Source: Procambarus clarkii (lineage: Eukaryota > Arthropoda > Malacostraca > Decapoda > Cambaridae). Taken from it: a DNA stretch of 64,000 bases. Below are positions 20,621 to 39,072 of the stretch, piece by piece (position 1 is the first letter of the stretch; each line of letters opens with the position of its first letter). The notes under the pieces were generated by a model. It saw only the letters and a program-made list of their open reading frames with translations. It did not search any database and was not told the DNA's origin. The position numbers were made by a program, and so were the translations under genes. The DNA lies in contig NC_091176.1 of assembly GCF_040958095.1 (NCBI RefSeq), positions 43,327,969 to 43,391,968 of the forward strand, written 5' to 3'.

Positions 20621-21915
20621 ATTTAAAGCGTTCAGCCTCTCAACGCTGAGGGCCCTTCTCTATGTAAATATGACATCAACATAGCTGTAACAAATCATGT
20701 CATGAGGTTTGATCTGAGAAAGGACACATGTCTGGAAGTATTCCAAATACAGGTTAGATAACACTGGAGATAAGGGACTGCCAAAACTGCACCCATATTG
20801 TTGACAGTATAAACTATTTTGAAACGAGAATACGTTAATAGATACAGCAAGCCGTTAATAAGTCTTCAGAGTGCTTAATGTGCGAGTCAGAGAAGACAAC
20901 CATGAAGGGAACAATGTACTACTCAGCCATTTCACTAACTTACAGGAAAGAGAACTTCTTTCCTGGGGGCAAACCTTTACGCTCCATCTCTACATGAAAT
21001 TATGGGTCGTAAAGGTCTGTCAGCCTTATGGGTTTTGGGTAGACCATAGATGTATGGTAAACTTGGGTTACTGACCTTAAACCTTTCTAGGAGCTGATTT
21101 ATGTCTTTGTTCTTCCCAATGTTTCAGATTATTTTTATTGAACTTTGAAGCAGCCGATACGAGCGGATCTTGAGTCAGTTTATCCTAAGTATGTGTCTGA
21201 GAGTAATACAGCTGCTTCTCCCCAGTAATATGTTCTGTTGAGAATTACTATTTTATCCCCTTTATCGGGATTGGCAATTATAATTTTATCATTCTTTTTG
21301 AGATTCATTAGTGCTAATTGGTATCGTTTAGCAACACCCACATTATTAGCCAAGTAAAGTACCCACAACATTATTAGCAACGATTGCTAGTAACATGATA
21401 CCTTTAAGACAATGGAGATCCTGATCATAATTATTGTGACTCATAAAGTGTCAAAGTGAATGATGTAATCCAACGCGTTATTCCTCTTATTCTTCATGTC
21501 AAAATTAAGACCAAATCATAGTAATTCAGTTTGGTGTTTAGTCAACACTGTGTCCGATTCACAACATTCTCTTTAAGTAAGAATTTTGACCAAATATTAT
21601 TTCTTAATAGTATTTGGATAGACTCAATAGATTCCTTAACTATTGTTATGGACTCCATTGAGTTTGTTATTAACTTTTTCTTTGTTCCTTTCCTATTCAG
21701 TTAGCACCATTTTGTGCAAAAAAAAACTTAATTGTTGAAAAGTTGCAGTGTCAAGAAAATTTATTTTTAAATTGAAATTGCCTGATGTAGTTTGAAGTAT
21801 TATTAATCGCTCTCAGTAGAGTAGATTTTGATCTTGTCTTCGAGAAATGATCTGATATACTCGGGCAAACTCTTAACTAAAACATTACCACACTTATGGA
21901 CACCAAAAGTGGAAA

Positions 21916-24900
21916 GACACACCTGTTCTTGTAGACACTGTGAAGGGCACACCTGTTCTTGTAGACACTGTGAAGGGCACACCTGTTCTTGTAGACACTG
22001 TGAAGGACACACCTGTTCTTGTAGACACTGTGAAGGGCACACCTGTTCTTGTAGACACTGTGAAGGATACACCTGTTCTTGTAGACACTGTGAAGGACAC
22101 ACCTGTTCTTGTAGATACTGTGAAGGACACACCTGTTCTTGTAGACACTGTGAAGGGCACACCTGTTCTTGTAGACACTGTTAAGGGCACACCTGTTCTT
22201 GTAGACACTGTGAAGGACACACCTGTTCTTGTAGACACTGTGAAGGGCACACCTGTTCTTGTAGACACTGTGAAGGACACACCTGTTCTTGTAGACACTG
22301 TGAAGGATACACCTGTTCTTGTAGATACTGTGAAGGACACACCTGTTCTTGTAGACACTGTGAAGGGCACACCTGTTCTTGTAGACACTGTGAAGGACAC
22401 ACCTGTTCTTGTAGACACTGGGGACACACCTGTTCTTGTAGACACTGTGAAGGACACACCTGTTCTTGTAGACACTGTGAAGGACACACCTGTTCTTGTA
22501 GACACTGTGAAGGGCACACCTGTACTTGTAGACACTGTGAAGGGCACACCTGTTCTTGTAGACACTGTGAAGGACACACCCGTTCTTGTAGATACTGTGA
22601 AGGACACACCTGTTCTTGTAGACACTGTGAAGGACACACCTGTTCTTGTAGATACTGTGAAGGACACACCTGTTCTTGTAGATACTGTGAAGGACACACC
22701 TGTTCTTATAGACACTGTGAAGGACACACCTGTTCTTGTAGACACTGTGAAGAACACACCTGTTCTTGTAGACACTGTGAAGGACACACCTGTTCTTGTA
22801 GATACTGTGAAGGACACACCTGTTCTTGTAGACACTGTGAAGGACACACCTGTTCTTGTAGATACTGTGAAGGACACACCTGTTCTTGTAGATACTGTGA
22901 ATGACACACCTGTTCTTGTAGACACTGTGAAGGACACACCTGTTCTTGTAGACACTGTGAAGGACACACCTGTTCTTGTAGATACTGTGAAGGACACACC
23001 TGTTGTTGTAGATACTGTGAAGGACACACCTGTTCTTGTAGACACTGTGAAGGACACACCTGTTCTTGTAGATACTGTGAAGGACACGCCTGTTCTTGTA
23101 GACACTGTGAAGGACACGCCTGTTCTTGTAGACACTGTGAAGGACACACCTGTTCTTGTAGACACTGTGAAGGACACACCTGTTCTTGTAGACACTGTGA
23201 AGGACACACCTGTTCTTGTAGACACTGTGAAGGACACACCTGTAGACACTGTGAAGGACAAACCTGTTCTTGTAGACACTGTGAAGGGCACACCTGTTCT
23301 TGTAGACACTGTGAAGGACACACCTGTTCTTGTAGACACTGAAGGACACACCTGTTCTTGTAGACACTGTGAAGGACACACCTGTTCTTGTAGACACTGT
23401 GAAGGACACACCTGTCCTTGTAGACACTGTGAAGGACACACCTGTTCTTTTAGACACTGTGAAGGACACACCTGTTCTTGTAGACACTGTGAAGGACACA
23501 CCTGTTCTTGTAGACACTGTGAAAGACACACCTGTAGACACTGTGAAGGACACACCTGTTCTTGTAGACACTGTGAAGGACACACCTGTTCTTGTAGACA
23601 CTGTGAAGGGCACACCTGTTCTTGTAGACACTGTGAAGGACACACCTGTTCTTGTAGACACTGTGAAGGATACACCTGTTCTTGTAGATACTGTGAAGGA
23701 CACACCTGTTCTTGTAGACACTGTGAAGGGCACACCTGTTCTTGTAGACACTGTGAAGGACACACCTGTTCTTGTAGACACTGGGGACACACCTGTTCTT
23801 GTAGACACTGTGAAGGACACACCTGTTCTTGTAGACACTGTGAAGGACACACCTGTTCTTGTAGACACTGTGAAGGGCACACCTGTACTTGTAGACACTG
23901 TGAAGGGCACACCTGTTCTTGTAGACACTGTGAAGGACACACCCGTTCTTGTAGATACTGTGAAGGACACACCTGTTCTTGTAGACACTGTGAAGGACAC
24001 ACCTGTTCTTGTAGATACTGTGAAGGACACACCTGTTCTTGTAGATACTGTGAAGGACACACCTGTTCTTATAGACACTGTGAAGGACACACCTGTTCTT
24101 GTAGACACTGTGAAGAACACACCTGTTCTTGTAGACACTGAGATCACCACGCCCGCCCTAGCAGAAAAAATGAAGGACACACCTGTTCTTGTAGATACTG
24201 TGAAGGACACACCTGTTCTTGTAGACACTGTGAAGGACACACCTGTTCTTGTAGATACTGTGAAGGACACACCTGTTCTTGTAGATACTGTGAATGACAC
24301 ACCTGTTCTTGTAGACACTGTGAAGGACACACCTGTTCTTGTAGACACTGTGAAGGACACACCTGTTCTTGTAGATACTGTGAAGGACACACCTGTTGTT
24401 GTAGATACTGTGAAGGACACACCTGTTCTTGTAGACACTGTGAAGGACACACCTGTTCTTGTAGATACTGTGAAGGACACGCCTGTTCTTGTAGACACTG
24501 TGAAGGACACGCCTGTTCTTGTAGACACTGTGAAGGACACACCTGTTCTTGTAGACACTGTGAAGGACACACCTGTTCTTGTAGACACTGTGAAGGACAC
24601 ACCTGTTCTTGTAGACACTGTGAAGGACACACCTGTAGACACTGTGAAGGACAAACCTGTTCTTGTAGACACTGTGAAGGGCACACCTGTTCTTGTAGAC
24701 ACTGTGAAGGACACACCTGTTCTTGTAGACACTGAAGGACACACCTGTTCTTGTAGACACTGTGAAGGACACACCTGTTCTTGTAGACACTGTGAAGGAC
24801 ACACCTGTCCTTGTAGACACTGTGAAGGACACACCTGTTCTTTTAGACACTGTGAAGGACACACCTGTTCTTGTAGACACTGTGAAGGACACACCTGTTC

Positions 24901-26659
24901 TTGTAGACACTGTGAAAGACACACCTGTAGACACTGTGAAGGACACACCTGTTCTTGTAGACACTGTGAAGGACACACCTGTTCTTGTAGACACTGTGAA
25001 GGGCACACCTGTTCTTGTAGACACTGTGAAGGACACACCTGTTCTTGTAGACACTGTGAAGAACACACCTGTTCTTGTAGACACTGTGAAGGGCACACCT
25101 GTTCTTGTAGACACTGTGAAGGACACGCCTGTTCTTGTAGACACTGTGAAGGACACACCTGTTCTTGTAGACACTGTGAAGGACACACCTGTTCTTGTAG
25201 ACACTGTGAAGGACACACCTGTTCTTGTAGACACTGTGAAGGACACACCTGTTCTTGTAGACACTGTGAAGGACACACCTGTTCTTGTAGACACTGTGAA
25301 GGACACACCTGTTCTTGTAGACACTGTGAAGGACACACCTGTTCTTGTAGACACTGTGAAGGACACACCTGTTCTTGTAGACACTGTGAAGGACACACCT
25401 GTTCTTGTAGACACTGTGAAGGACACACCTGTTCTTGTAGACACTGTGAAGGACACACCTGTTCTTGTAGACACTGTGAAAGACACACCTGTAGACACTG
25501 TGAAGGACACACCTGTTCTTGTAGACACTCTGAAGGACACACCTGTTCTTGTAGACACTGTGAAGGGCACATCTGTTCTTGTAGACACTGTGAAGGACAC
25601 ACCTGTTCTTGTAGACACTGTGAAGAACACACCTGTTCTTGTAGACACTGTGAAGGGCACACCTGTTCTTGTAGACACTGTGAAGAACACACCTGTTCTT
25701 GTAGACACTGAAGGACACGCCTGTTCTTGTAGACACTGTGAAGGACACACCTGTTCTTGTAGACACTGTGAAGGACACACCTGTTCTTGTAGACACTGTG
25801 AAGGACACGCCTGTTCTTGTAGACACTGTGAAGGACACACCTGTTCTTGTAGACACTGTGAAGGACACACCTGTTCTTGTAGACACTGTGAAGGACACAC
25901 CTGTTCTTGTAGACACTGTGAAGGACACACCTGTTCTTGTAGACACTGTGAAGGACACACCTGTTCTTGTAGATACTGTGAAGGACACACCTGTTCTTGT
26001 AGATACTGTGAAGGACACACCTGTTCTTGTAGACACTGTGAAGGACACACCTGTTCTTGTAGACACTGTGAAGGACACACCTGTTCTTGTAGACACTGTG
26101 AAGGACACACCTGTTCTTGTAGACACTGTGAAGGACACACCTGTAGACACTGTGAAGGACACACCTGTTCTTGTAGACACTGTGAAGGGCACACCTGTTC
26201 TTGTAGACACTGTGAAGGGCACACCTGTTCTTGTAGACACTGTGAAGGACACACCTGTTCTTGTAGACACTGTGAAGGACACACCTGTTCTTGTAGACAC
26301 TGTGAAGGACACACCTGTTCTTGTAGACACTGTGAAGGACACACCTGTTCTTGTAGATACTGTGAAGGACACACCTGTTCTTGTAGATACTGTGAAGGAC
26401 ACACCTGTTCTTGTAGACACTGTGAAGGACACACCTGTTCTTGTAGACACTGTGAAGGGCACACCTGTTCTTGTAGACACTGTGAAGGACACACCTGTTC
26501 TTGTAGACACTGTGAAGGACACACCTGTAGACACTGTGAAGGACACACCTGATCTTGTAGACACTGTGAAGGGCACACCTGTTCTTGCAGACACTGTGAA
26601 GGACACACCTGTTCTTGTAGACACTGTGAAGGACACACCTGTTCTTGTAGACACTGTGA
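21916..26659. repeat. Large minisatellite, 30-bp unit (4.7 kb)
   Basis: About 158 copies of CACACCTGTTCTTGTAGACA plus CTGTGAAGGA. Shorter 24-, 27- and 28-bp units occur. The usual unit is a multiple of three and lacks stops in most frames, so long spurious frames exist on both strands. Rare marker variants repeat at a spacing of about 1,363-1,393 bp between 22.4 and 24.9 kb, and at 384 bp between 25.9 and 26.5 kb, showing higher-order duplication. One 30-bp unit near 24141-24170 is replaced by unrelated sequence. Confidence 0.98.
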
Positions 26660-26750
26660 GAGAATATCACACCTTTTGTTCTCTTGGTATTCAGGGCAGA
26701 TTGTAAGCGTCGGAATCCATTTTTAACACCATCAACCAAGTTGAAGTAGT
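26660..26750. other. Unique spacer between two arrays
   Basis: About 90 bp of non-repetitive sequence. On the minus strand it reads NYFNLVDGVKNGFRRLQ and SALNTKRTKGV without a stop. I do not recognise the peptide. It may be what remains of the sequence in which both arrays grew. Confidence 0.4.
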
Positions 26751-27500
26751 TGTTGTTGGAGGGAGACTCATCATGGGTGTTGGAGGGAGACTCATCATGG
26801 GTGTTGGAGGGAGAGTCATCATGGGTGTTGGAGGGAGAGTCATCATGGGTGTTGGAGGGAGAGTCATCATGGGTGTTGGAGGGAGGTTCATCATGAGTGT
26901 TGGAGGGAGAGTCATCATGAGTGTTGGAGGGAGGTTCATCATGGGTGTTGGAGGGAGATTCATCATGAGTGTTGGAGGGAGAGTCATCATTAGTGTTGGA
27001 GGGAGGTTCATCATGGGTGTTGGAGGGAGATTCATCATGGGTGTTGGAGGGAGATTCATCATGGGTGTTGGAGGGAGATTCATCATGGGTGTTGGAGGCT
27101 GATTCATCATGAGTGTTGGAGGGAGAGTCATCATGGGTGTTGGAGGGAGGTTCATCATGGGTGTTGGAGGGAGATTCATCATGGGTGTTGGAGGGAGATT
27201 CATCATGGGTGTTGGAGGGAGATTCATCATGGGTGTTGGAGGGAGATTCATCATGGGTGTTGGAGGGAGATTCATCATGGGTGTTGGAGGGAGAGTCATC
27301 ATGGGTGTTGGAGGGAGATTCATCATGGGTGTTGGAGGGTGATTCATCATGGGTGTTGGAGGGAGATTCATCATGGGTGTTGGAGGGAGAGTCATCATGG
27401 GTGTTGGAGGGAGATTCATCATGGGTGTTGGAGGGAGATTCATCATGGGTGTTGGAGGGAGATTCATCATGGGTGTTGGAGGGAGATTCATCATGGGTGT
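26751..27500. repeat. Minisatellite, 24-bp unit
   Basis: About 31 copies of GTTGGAGGGAGATTCATCAT plus GGGT. The minus strand translates as an octapeptide repeat THDESPSN in one frame. All variation is single-base, and the frame stays open simply because 24 is a multiple of three. Confidence 0.97.
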
Positions 27501-27574
27501 AGAGGAGAATGAAGTCCAGCGGTGCACTAATCAGTGAAAATAATAACCCACTATTTTGAAAACATGAGGAAATT

Positions 27575-27715
27575 GTTGACCAGACCACACACTAGAAGGT
27601 GAAGGGACGACGACGTTTCGGTCCGTCCTGGACCATTCTCAATCGACTTGAGAATGGTCCAGGACGGACCGAAACGTCGTCGTCCCTTCACCTTCTAGTG
27701 TGTGGTCAGGTCAAC
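27575..27715. repeat. 141-bp near-perfect palindrome of PLE terminal sequence
   Basis: Arms of 68 bp (27575-27642 and 27648-27715) pair with one mismatch around a 5-bp loop TCGAC. Each arm holds CTTGAGAATGGTCCAGGACG followed by GACCGAAACG, which has a hammerhead-like layout: core UUGAGAA, stem GGUCC/GGACC, then GAAAC. I take the arms as two PLE terminal-repeat fragments in opposite orientation. Confidence 0.85.
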
Positions 27716-27956
27716 ATACTTTAGCCACGTTATTGTGACTCAACGCCTGCACATGAGAAAATGTTGTTTGTATCTTTCGATCTCAAACTGGGATCCTCTT
27801 CAGCAGTGAGCGAGAATAACGACTGTAGCTGCTTTTATGACGTCAGGTCAGGTATCCTTGGGAGGACACCTTGGGATGACTTCAGAGCTCAACGTCCCCG
27901 TGGCCAGGGAGACCAGGGAGAGGTGTATACATTGGCTCTACACCTCCCTTGTTATT
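27716..27956. other. Flank between palindrome and GT-rich array
   Basis: It continues the plus-strand PLE terminal sequence (CAACATACTTTAGCCACG) for perhaps 60 bp, then becomes unassigned sequence. No gene is seen. Confidence 0.35.
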
Positions 27957-35085
<7,129 letters not shown>

Positions 35086-35220
35086 TTGCCTGTTCAACAT
35101 ACAATTAATGAGAACATGTCTGTCTTCGGACTTCCAATACAATGTCTCCCTTCTGCTTACTGGTAGCGTGTCAGAGGTGGAGACCCGAGGCCAGTTTGTT
35201 ATTAACTGGTGTTATGAACA

Positions 35221-35733
35221 CGAGTGGTCGTGGCCTCGGCTGCCTTCACGTGAATGGTCGTGGCCTCGGCTGCCTTCACGTGAATGGTCGTGGCCTCGGC
35301 TGCCTTCACGTGAGTGGTCGTGGCCTCGGCTGCCTTCACGTGAGTGGTCGTGGCCTCGGCTGCCTTCACGTGAATGGTCGTGGCCTCGGCTGCCTTCACG
35401 TGAGTGGTCGTGGCCTCGGCTGCCTTCACGTGAGTGGTCGTGGCCTCGGCTGCTTTCACGTGAGTGGTCGTGGCCTCGGCTGCCTTCACGTGAGTGGACG
35501 TGGCCTCGGCTGCCTTCACGTGAGTGGACGTGGCCTCGGCTGCCTTCACGTGAGTGATCGTGGCCTCGGCTGCCTTCACGTGAGTGGTCGTGGATTCGGC
35601 TGCCTTCACCTGAGTGGTCGTGGCCTCGGCTGCCTTCACGTGAGTGGTCGTGGCCTCGGCTGCCTTCACGTGAGTGGTCGTGGCTTCGGCTGCCTTCACG
35701 TGAGTGGTCGTAGCCTCGGCTGCCTTCACGTGT
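35221..35733. repeat. Minisatellite, 30-bp unit
   Basis: Seventeen copies of GAGTGGTCGTGGCCTCGGCT plus GCCTTCACGT. It is GC-rich compared with its surroundings and follows about 135 bp of unique sequence after the GT array. Confidence 0.97.
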
Positions 35734-36464
35734 TAATAAGATAAAGACTAATTAGATTCACGACTAGTTAAGGACATACTGTGAGGAAGAGGAGGAGGAA
35801 GGCTCAGAAGTTGATGTACCTCTTCCTGGACGAGGTGGGGATGCCCCAGGAAATGCTAGGAGCTTGAGATTATAAACTGAGCAAGAGAAGGCGGTGTGGA
35901 CTAGTCAGAATCCCGCATGACGGTGACGTCACACCCAGAAGACGCCGACTGGCAGCCACTCGTCCCTTCACTTCTGAGCACGAGCGGGGGCGGACATCCT
36001 GTCTGTGCTCCCGTTCTTACCTGGGCTTGTTTCCACTTTGACACTTGTGAGAAGGCCTCGAACTAAGAATAGTTTAGGCCGAGACTCCCAGCATGAATGG
36101 GGTCCAGGAGCTGGCCTCGTATGTAGACGGATTCGCCGTGATGGTGAGGATGATGTGGTGAGGATGTGTCACATCGCGGCGACCGGGAACTTGACCCACT
36201 GAGCGGTCGGGTCTCGTAACAAGGAAGGCGTTTTATAACCCAGGATGATCTCCGACGTCTCTAACTTTGTCACCACACCCCAACTACCTCCGACTGGAAG
36301 TTATGTAAACAAATCGCGGAGAACTCGCAGTCAGTGCAGTGTTGTCAAGCAATTTATACAATTGGAAGGTTCGTTATATTGGAGGGTCTCCTTGACCCTA
36401 TGGTGTGTGTCTGGGTTTGATAGATTTTTACTTCACGAAGATGTCATTTAAGGATTTACCTCCA
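35734..36464. other. Unassigned sequence
   Basis: No family recognised. It is slightly GC-richer than the neighbouring repeats. Frames of 60-70 codons on the plus strand have no recognisable domain. Confidence 0.3.
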
Positions 36465-36735
36465 CACCAAGCTACCATGGATATTTCTTGTGGGAATTTC
36501 TTCCATGATGGATGATTTCCGTGTGGCCTCCTTAGCTATCCCCAGCAGTTAATGAGTTATCTCCGGAGCTGCCCTGCAATTCCTGGAAAATAGAGGGATG
36601 AGAGGATTAGCCCCTCCTTAGTTGGCTGTTGTTCCCTGTGTTGTAGTAATGAACATCTGGTTCTTTGTGCAAACTTTCTATATGTATCTTGTAGGATTTT
36701 ATTGGGTATCCACTGTGTCTGAAAAAATCCCCTAG
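36465..36735 (-). mobile_element. PLE fragment, inverted partner of 37745-38004
   Basis: The minus strand (SRGFFQTQWIPNKILQDTYR, then FAQRTRCSLLQHREQQPTKE) matches the plus-strand sequence at 37745-38004 nearly base for base with small indels. Shared blocks include GGAGATAACTC, GGAGGCCACACGGAAATCAT and GAAATATCCATGGT. The two form inverted copies about 1.0 kb apart, with the PLE RT between them. Confidence 0.7.
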
Positions 36736-36799
36736 ACACTAAAGAATACCCTCTAGTCTCTCGCCATCACTGACTATATTTTCAGTCGGAGTCCCAGGG

Positions 36800-37590
36800 A
36801 GTAGGAAGGTGTCTCACAGCAGAGACGACATAATTTTTCTTAACTTTCCATCGAAAGTTACGGCTCTGTACAGCCTCCCCAAAAATCCATAAAGACAGGT
36901 TAGAACAGGCTCATGGCCAGACTGACCAGTGTTGAGGGACTGCCAAGCACCAACAAAACCTGTTAACCTCATCTGTACCGAGCTACTCACACAGCTATTA
37001 AACCTTCCCCCGGAACGACTAAAGGATACTACTGACTTCCTTGAATGCTTGCGGAACTATAGCGACCTTTTGCCTCAAGAAATATGTGTATTTTCGCTTG
37101 ATGCACTATCCTTGTACCCAAGTATTCTGCAACGAGAAGCAGCATGGCAAGTGGCGACATTTTTTGACATGGCCACAAGATCCTGCACGAACTTAAGGAG
37201 GCAGGTCTCTAGAAGCCCCGACCATAGAGCTCCTACAAGAGGCAATACTACATATCATAAGAGACACCATCAGGACTTTCCAAGGGAAGACCTACACACA
37301 AATTAAAGGGATGGTGACTGGGGCATCTAGCAGCGTAGCCAACGCGGAAATATTTGTACACACACAACATATGAAGCGGCCAGGCAAGAGTACAGACCAG
37401 CGGCGGATCTACCGGCGCTACATAGATGATAGTTTTGGAGTAATGATTGGAGGCGAACACGATCTCACAGCTTTCTTCTCCTGGACAAATGGAGTCCAAC
37501 TTAAGCTCCGTTTCACCCTAGAAATTAGTGAAACAGCACTGAACGTTTTGGACACGTTTATTTCGGCAAACCCAGGATGATTCAAACAAG
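36800..37590 (+). pseudogene. Penelope-like RT (YIDD)
   Basis: The plus strand reads LYSLPKIHKDR in two frames (about 36865-36895), then TKPVNLICTELL, LPPERLKDTTDFLECLRN, motif A FSLDALSLYPSI (37091-37126), motif B MVTGASSSVANAEIFVH (37311-37365) and motif C RRYIDDSFGV with YIDD at 37419-37430, followed by KLRFTLEISETALNVLD. Stops and at least three frame changes make it a pseudogene. It is a clearly different PLE lineage from those at 18945 and 44385. Confidence 0.75.
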
Positions 37591-37744
37591 AATCTTTTAC
37601 AAACCAATGAACACTCACTCGCATCTCCACTACTCGTCATGCCAGCCACTGTCATTAACAAGGTCCCTGCCCTACTCCCTGGGAACCTCACTAAAACAAA
37701 TAGCGATGGGGAGAGACTGGGGGGGGGGGGATCCTCAAGCGTCT

Positions 37745-38004
37745 CTGGGATTTTTTCAGACACAGAGAATACTCTGATAAAATCCTACAAGATGCAGTTA
37801 TAAAGTTAGCACAAAGAACCAGATCTTCATTGGTTACAGCACAGGGAACAACAGCCAACTAAGGAGAGGTTAATCCTCTCATCCCTCTATATTCCAAGAA
37901 TGGCCGGGCAGCTCCGGAGATAACTCCTTAACCTCTGGGGATATCTAAGGAGGCCACACGGAAATCATCAAGCATGGAAGAAATTCCTACAAGAAATATC
38001 CATG
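37745..38004 (+). mobile_element. PLE segment downstream of RT, inverted partner
   Basis: It follows the RT in the same orientation after a frame-breaking G9 run at 37720-37729. It corresponds to the region after the RT thumb in PLEs. The inverted copy lies at 36465-36735. The SINE at 38005 ends it. Confidence 0.6.
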
Positions 38005-38254
38005 GTGCCTGACAGCTGAGTGGACATCACTTCGGATCCTTAGTCCTGAGGTTCCGGGTTCGATCCCAGGTGGAGGCAGAAACAAATGTGCAAAAAGTAT
38101 CTTCACCCTGATGCCCCTGTTCACCTAGCAGTAAATAGGTACCTGGGAGTTAGACAGCTGCTTCCTGGGGGTGTGTAACAAAAAGGAGGCCTGATCGAGA
38201 ACCGGGCCGCAGGGATACTAAGCCCTGGAATCATCTCAGGACAACCTCAAGATG
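38005..38254 (+). mobile_element. tRNA-derived SINE
   Basis: The head has an A box-like CAGCTGAGTGGACA and a B box GGTTCGATCCC, then GAGGCAGAAACAAATGTGC. The body holds CAGTAAATAGGTACCTGGG, GCTTCCTGGGGGTG, GATCGAGAACCGGGCCGC and ATCTCAGGACAACCTCAAG. This is the same family as the minus copy at 16252-16503, with a different tRNA-like head. Confidence 0.85.
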
Positions 38255-38697
38255 GTAGCTTAGAAACGAGGTAAATCCTTAAACGACATCTTGGTAAAAT
38301 CAAAATTTCCCTGTAAACCCCTGTTCGAACGTTGTACCAACGTCGTAGTTTCGGTGTGTGTTTGGCGGGCATTAGCTCTAGAAATTCCTCCATAAATTTC
38401 TTTTGGGTTTTTGAATGGTTTGCTGCCGGTGAGAGCTGACTATAACTAGATATTTTATATCTTCCAGCAGGTCATTAGTGAATGACTCTCAACATCTAAC
38501 AAGATGATGTCAATAGGCAGAAAACTTAAGCTGTTATACAATGTTGTCATCCGTTCCTTATTTCTGTAGCATCACTCACTGATTTTCCCAAAATTAATGT
38601 GAATATTTCTTCTTGCAGGAGGAGACTGGACTCACATTCCACCGACTTCCGGACTGATCAAAAGAACGAGGATATGATCACTTGTATTAGGTACGAT
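38255..38697. other. Unassigned sequence
   Basis: No gene or repeat family recognised between the SINE and the LTR. Confidence 0.3.
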
Positions 38698-38837
38698 TGT
38701 TAAAATTATATATTTTTATGTAATGTAATAGTGTCTCACAAACTTTATGATGTGAAATTCAATAATGTATTGACTGTAGAAGACGCTTTTCGACATGTTG
38801 GTACTCCTTATTTTAATTATACTGACACACCCACACC

Positions 38838-38906
<69 letters not shown>

Positions 38907-39059
38907 CACCGGTTATAGGTTACATGACTTGCTATTTACAGTACTTATAAAAGAGCATCTGCTGGAAACATTATGCACCTCACCTATGTACCTACTCACT
39001 GAGTAGGCGAGTCCTACAAAATAACGGCACCTAACTTAATCCTACAAAATACCTTAACA
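38698..39059 (-). repeat. 3' LTR of the third gypsy element (362 bp)
   Basis: On the minus strand it begins TGTTAAGGTATTTTG directly after a polypurine tract and ends ATTTTAACA, giving 6-bp inverted ends TGTTAA/TTAACA. A TATA-like TTTTATAAG lies about 110 bp inside. A (GA)n run has expanded within it (38842-38902). Confidence 0.65.
38842..38902. repeat. (GA)n microsatellite
   Basis: About 30 GA units, inside the LTR. Confidence 0.95.
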
Positions 39060-39072
39060 TTCCTCCCCTTTG
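39060..39072 (-). other. Polypurine tract
   Basis: The minus strand AAAGGGGAGGAA immediately precedes the LTR start, the expected site for plus-strand priming during reverse transcription. Confidence 0.65.

Larger units (their letters stand above)
18945..21780 (-). mobile_element. Penelope-like element polymerase, split by a minisatellite
   Basis: The minus strand carries a PLE polymerase in order: an N-terminal region with NDKIIIANPDKGDKIVILN (about 21250), a segment with YGLPKTHKADRPLRPIIS across frameshifts (about 20990-21050), GSPLSPVLSNLYLEYFQ (about 20770), a damaged YVDD motif (YVDVIF, about 20665), thumb motifs KLPFLNFLVIRNN and LRVCSPQWLHNEI (20420-20590), and finally the linker LVIPYSSNLEHTAKDLSK (about 19000-19055). 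A 1.2-kb array of 23-bp units lies between thumb and linker. The GIY-YIG endonuclease expected after the linker is missing. Confidence 0.8.

Noticed and set aside
21916-26659. CRISPR-like array
   Set aside because: Direct repeats are contiguous with no unique spacers, there are no cas-like genes, and the context is eukaryotic.
21877-27588. Giant low-complexity protein gene (1,903 codons) or cysteine-rich CRHC zinc-finger-like repeats on the plus strand
   Set aside because: The units are 24 and 30 bp, multiples of three without stops, so several frames on both strands are open. Peptide identity changes at every indel, which selection on a protein would not allow.
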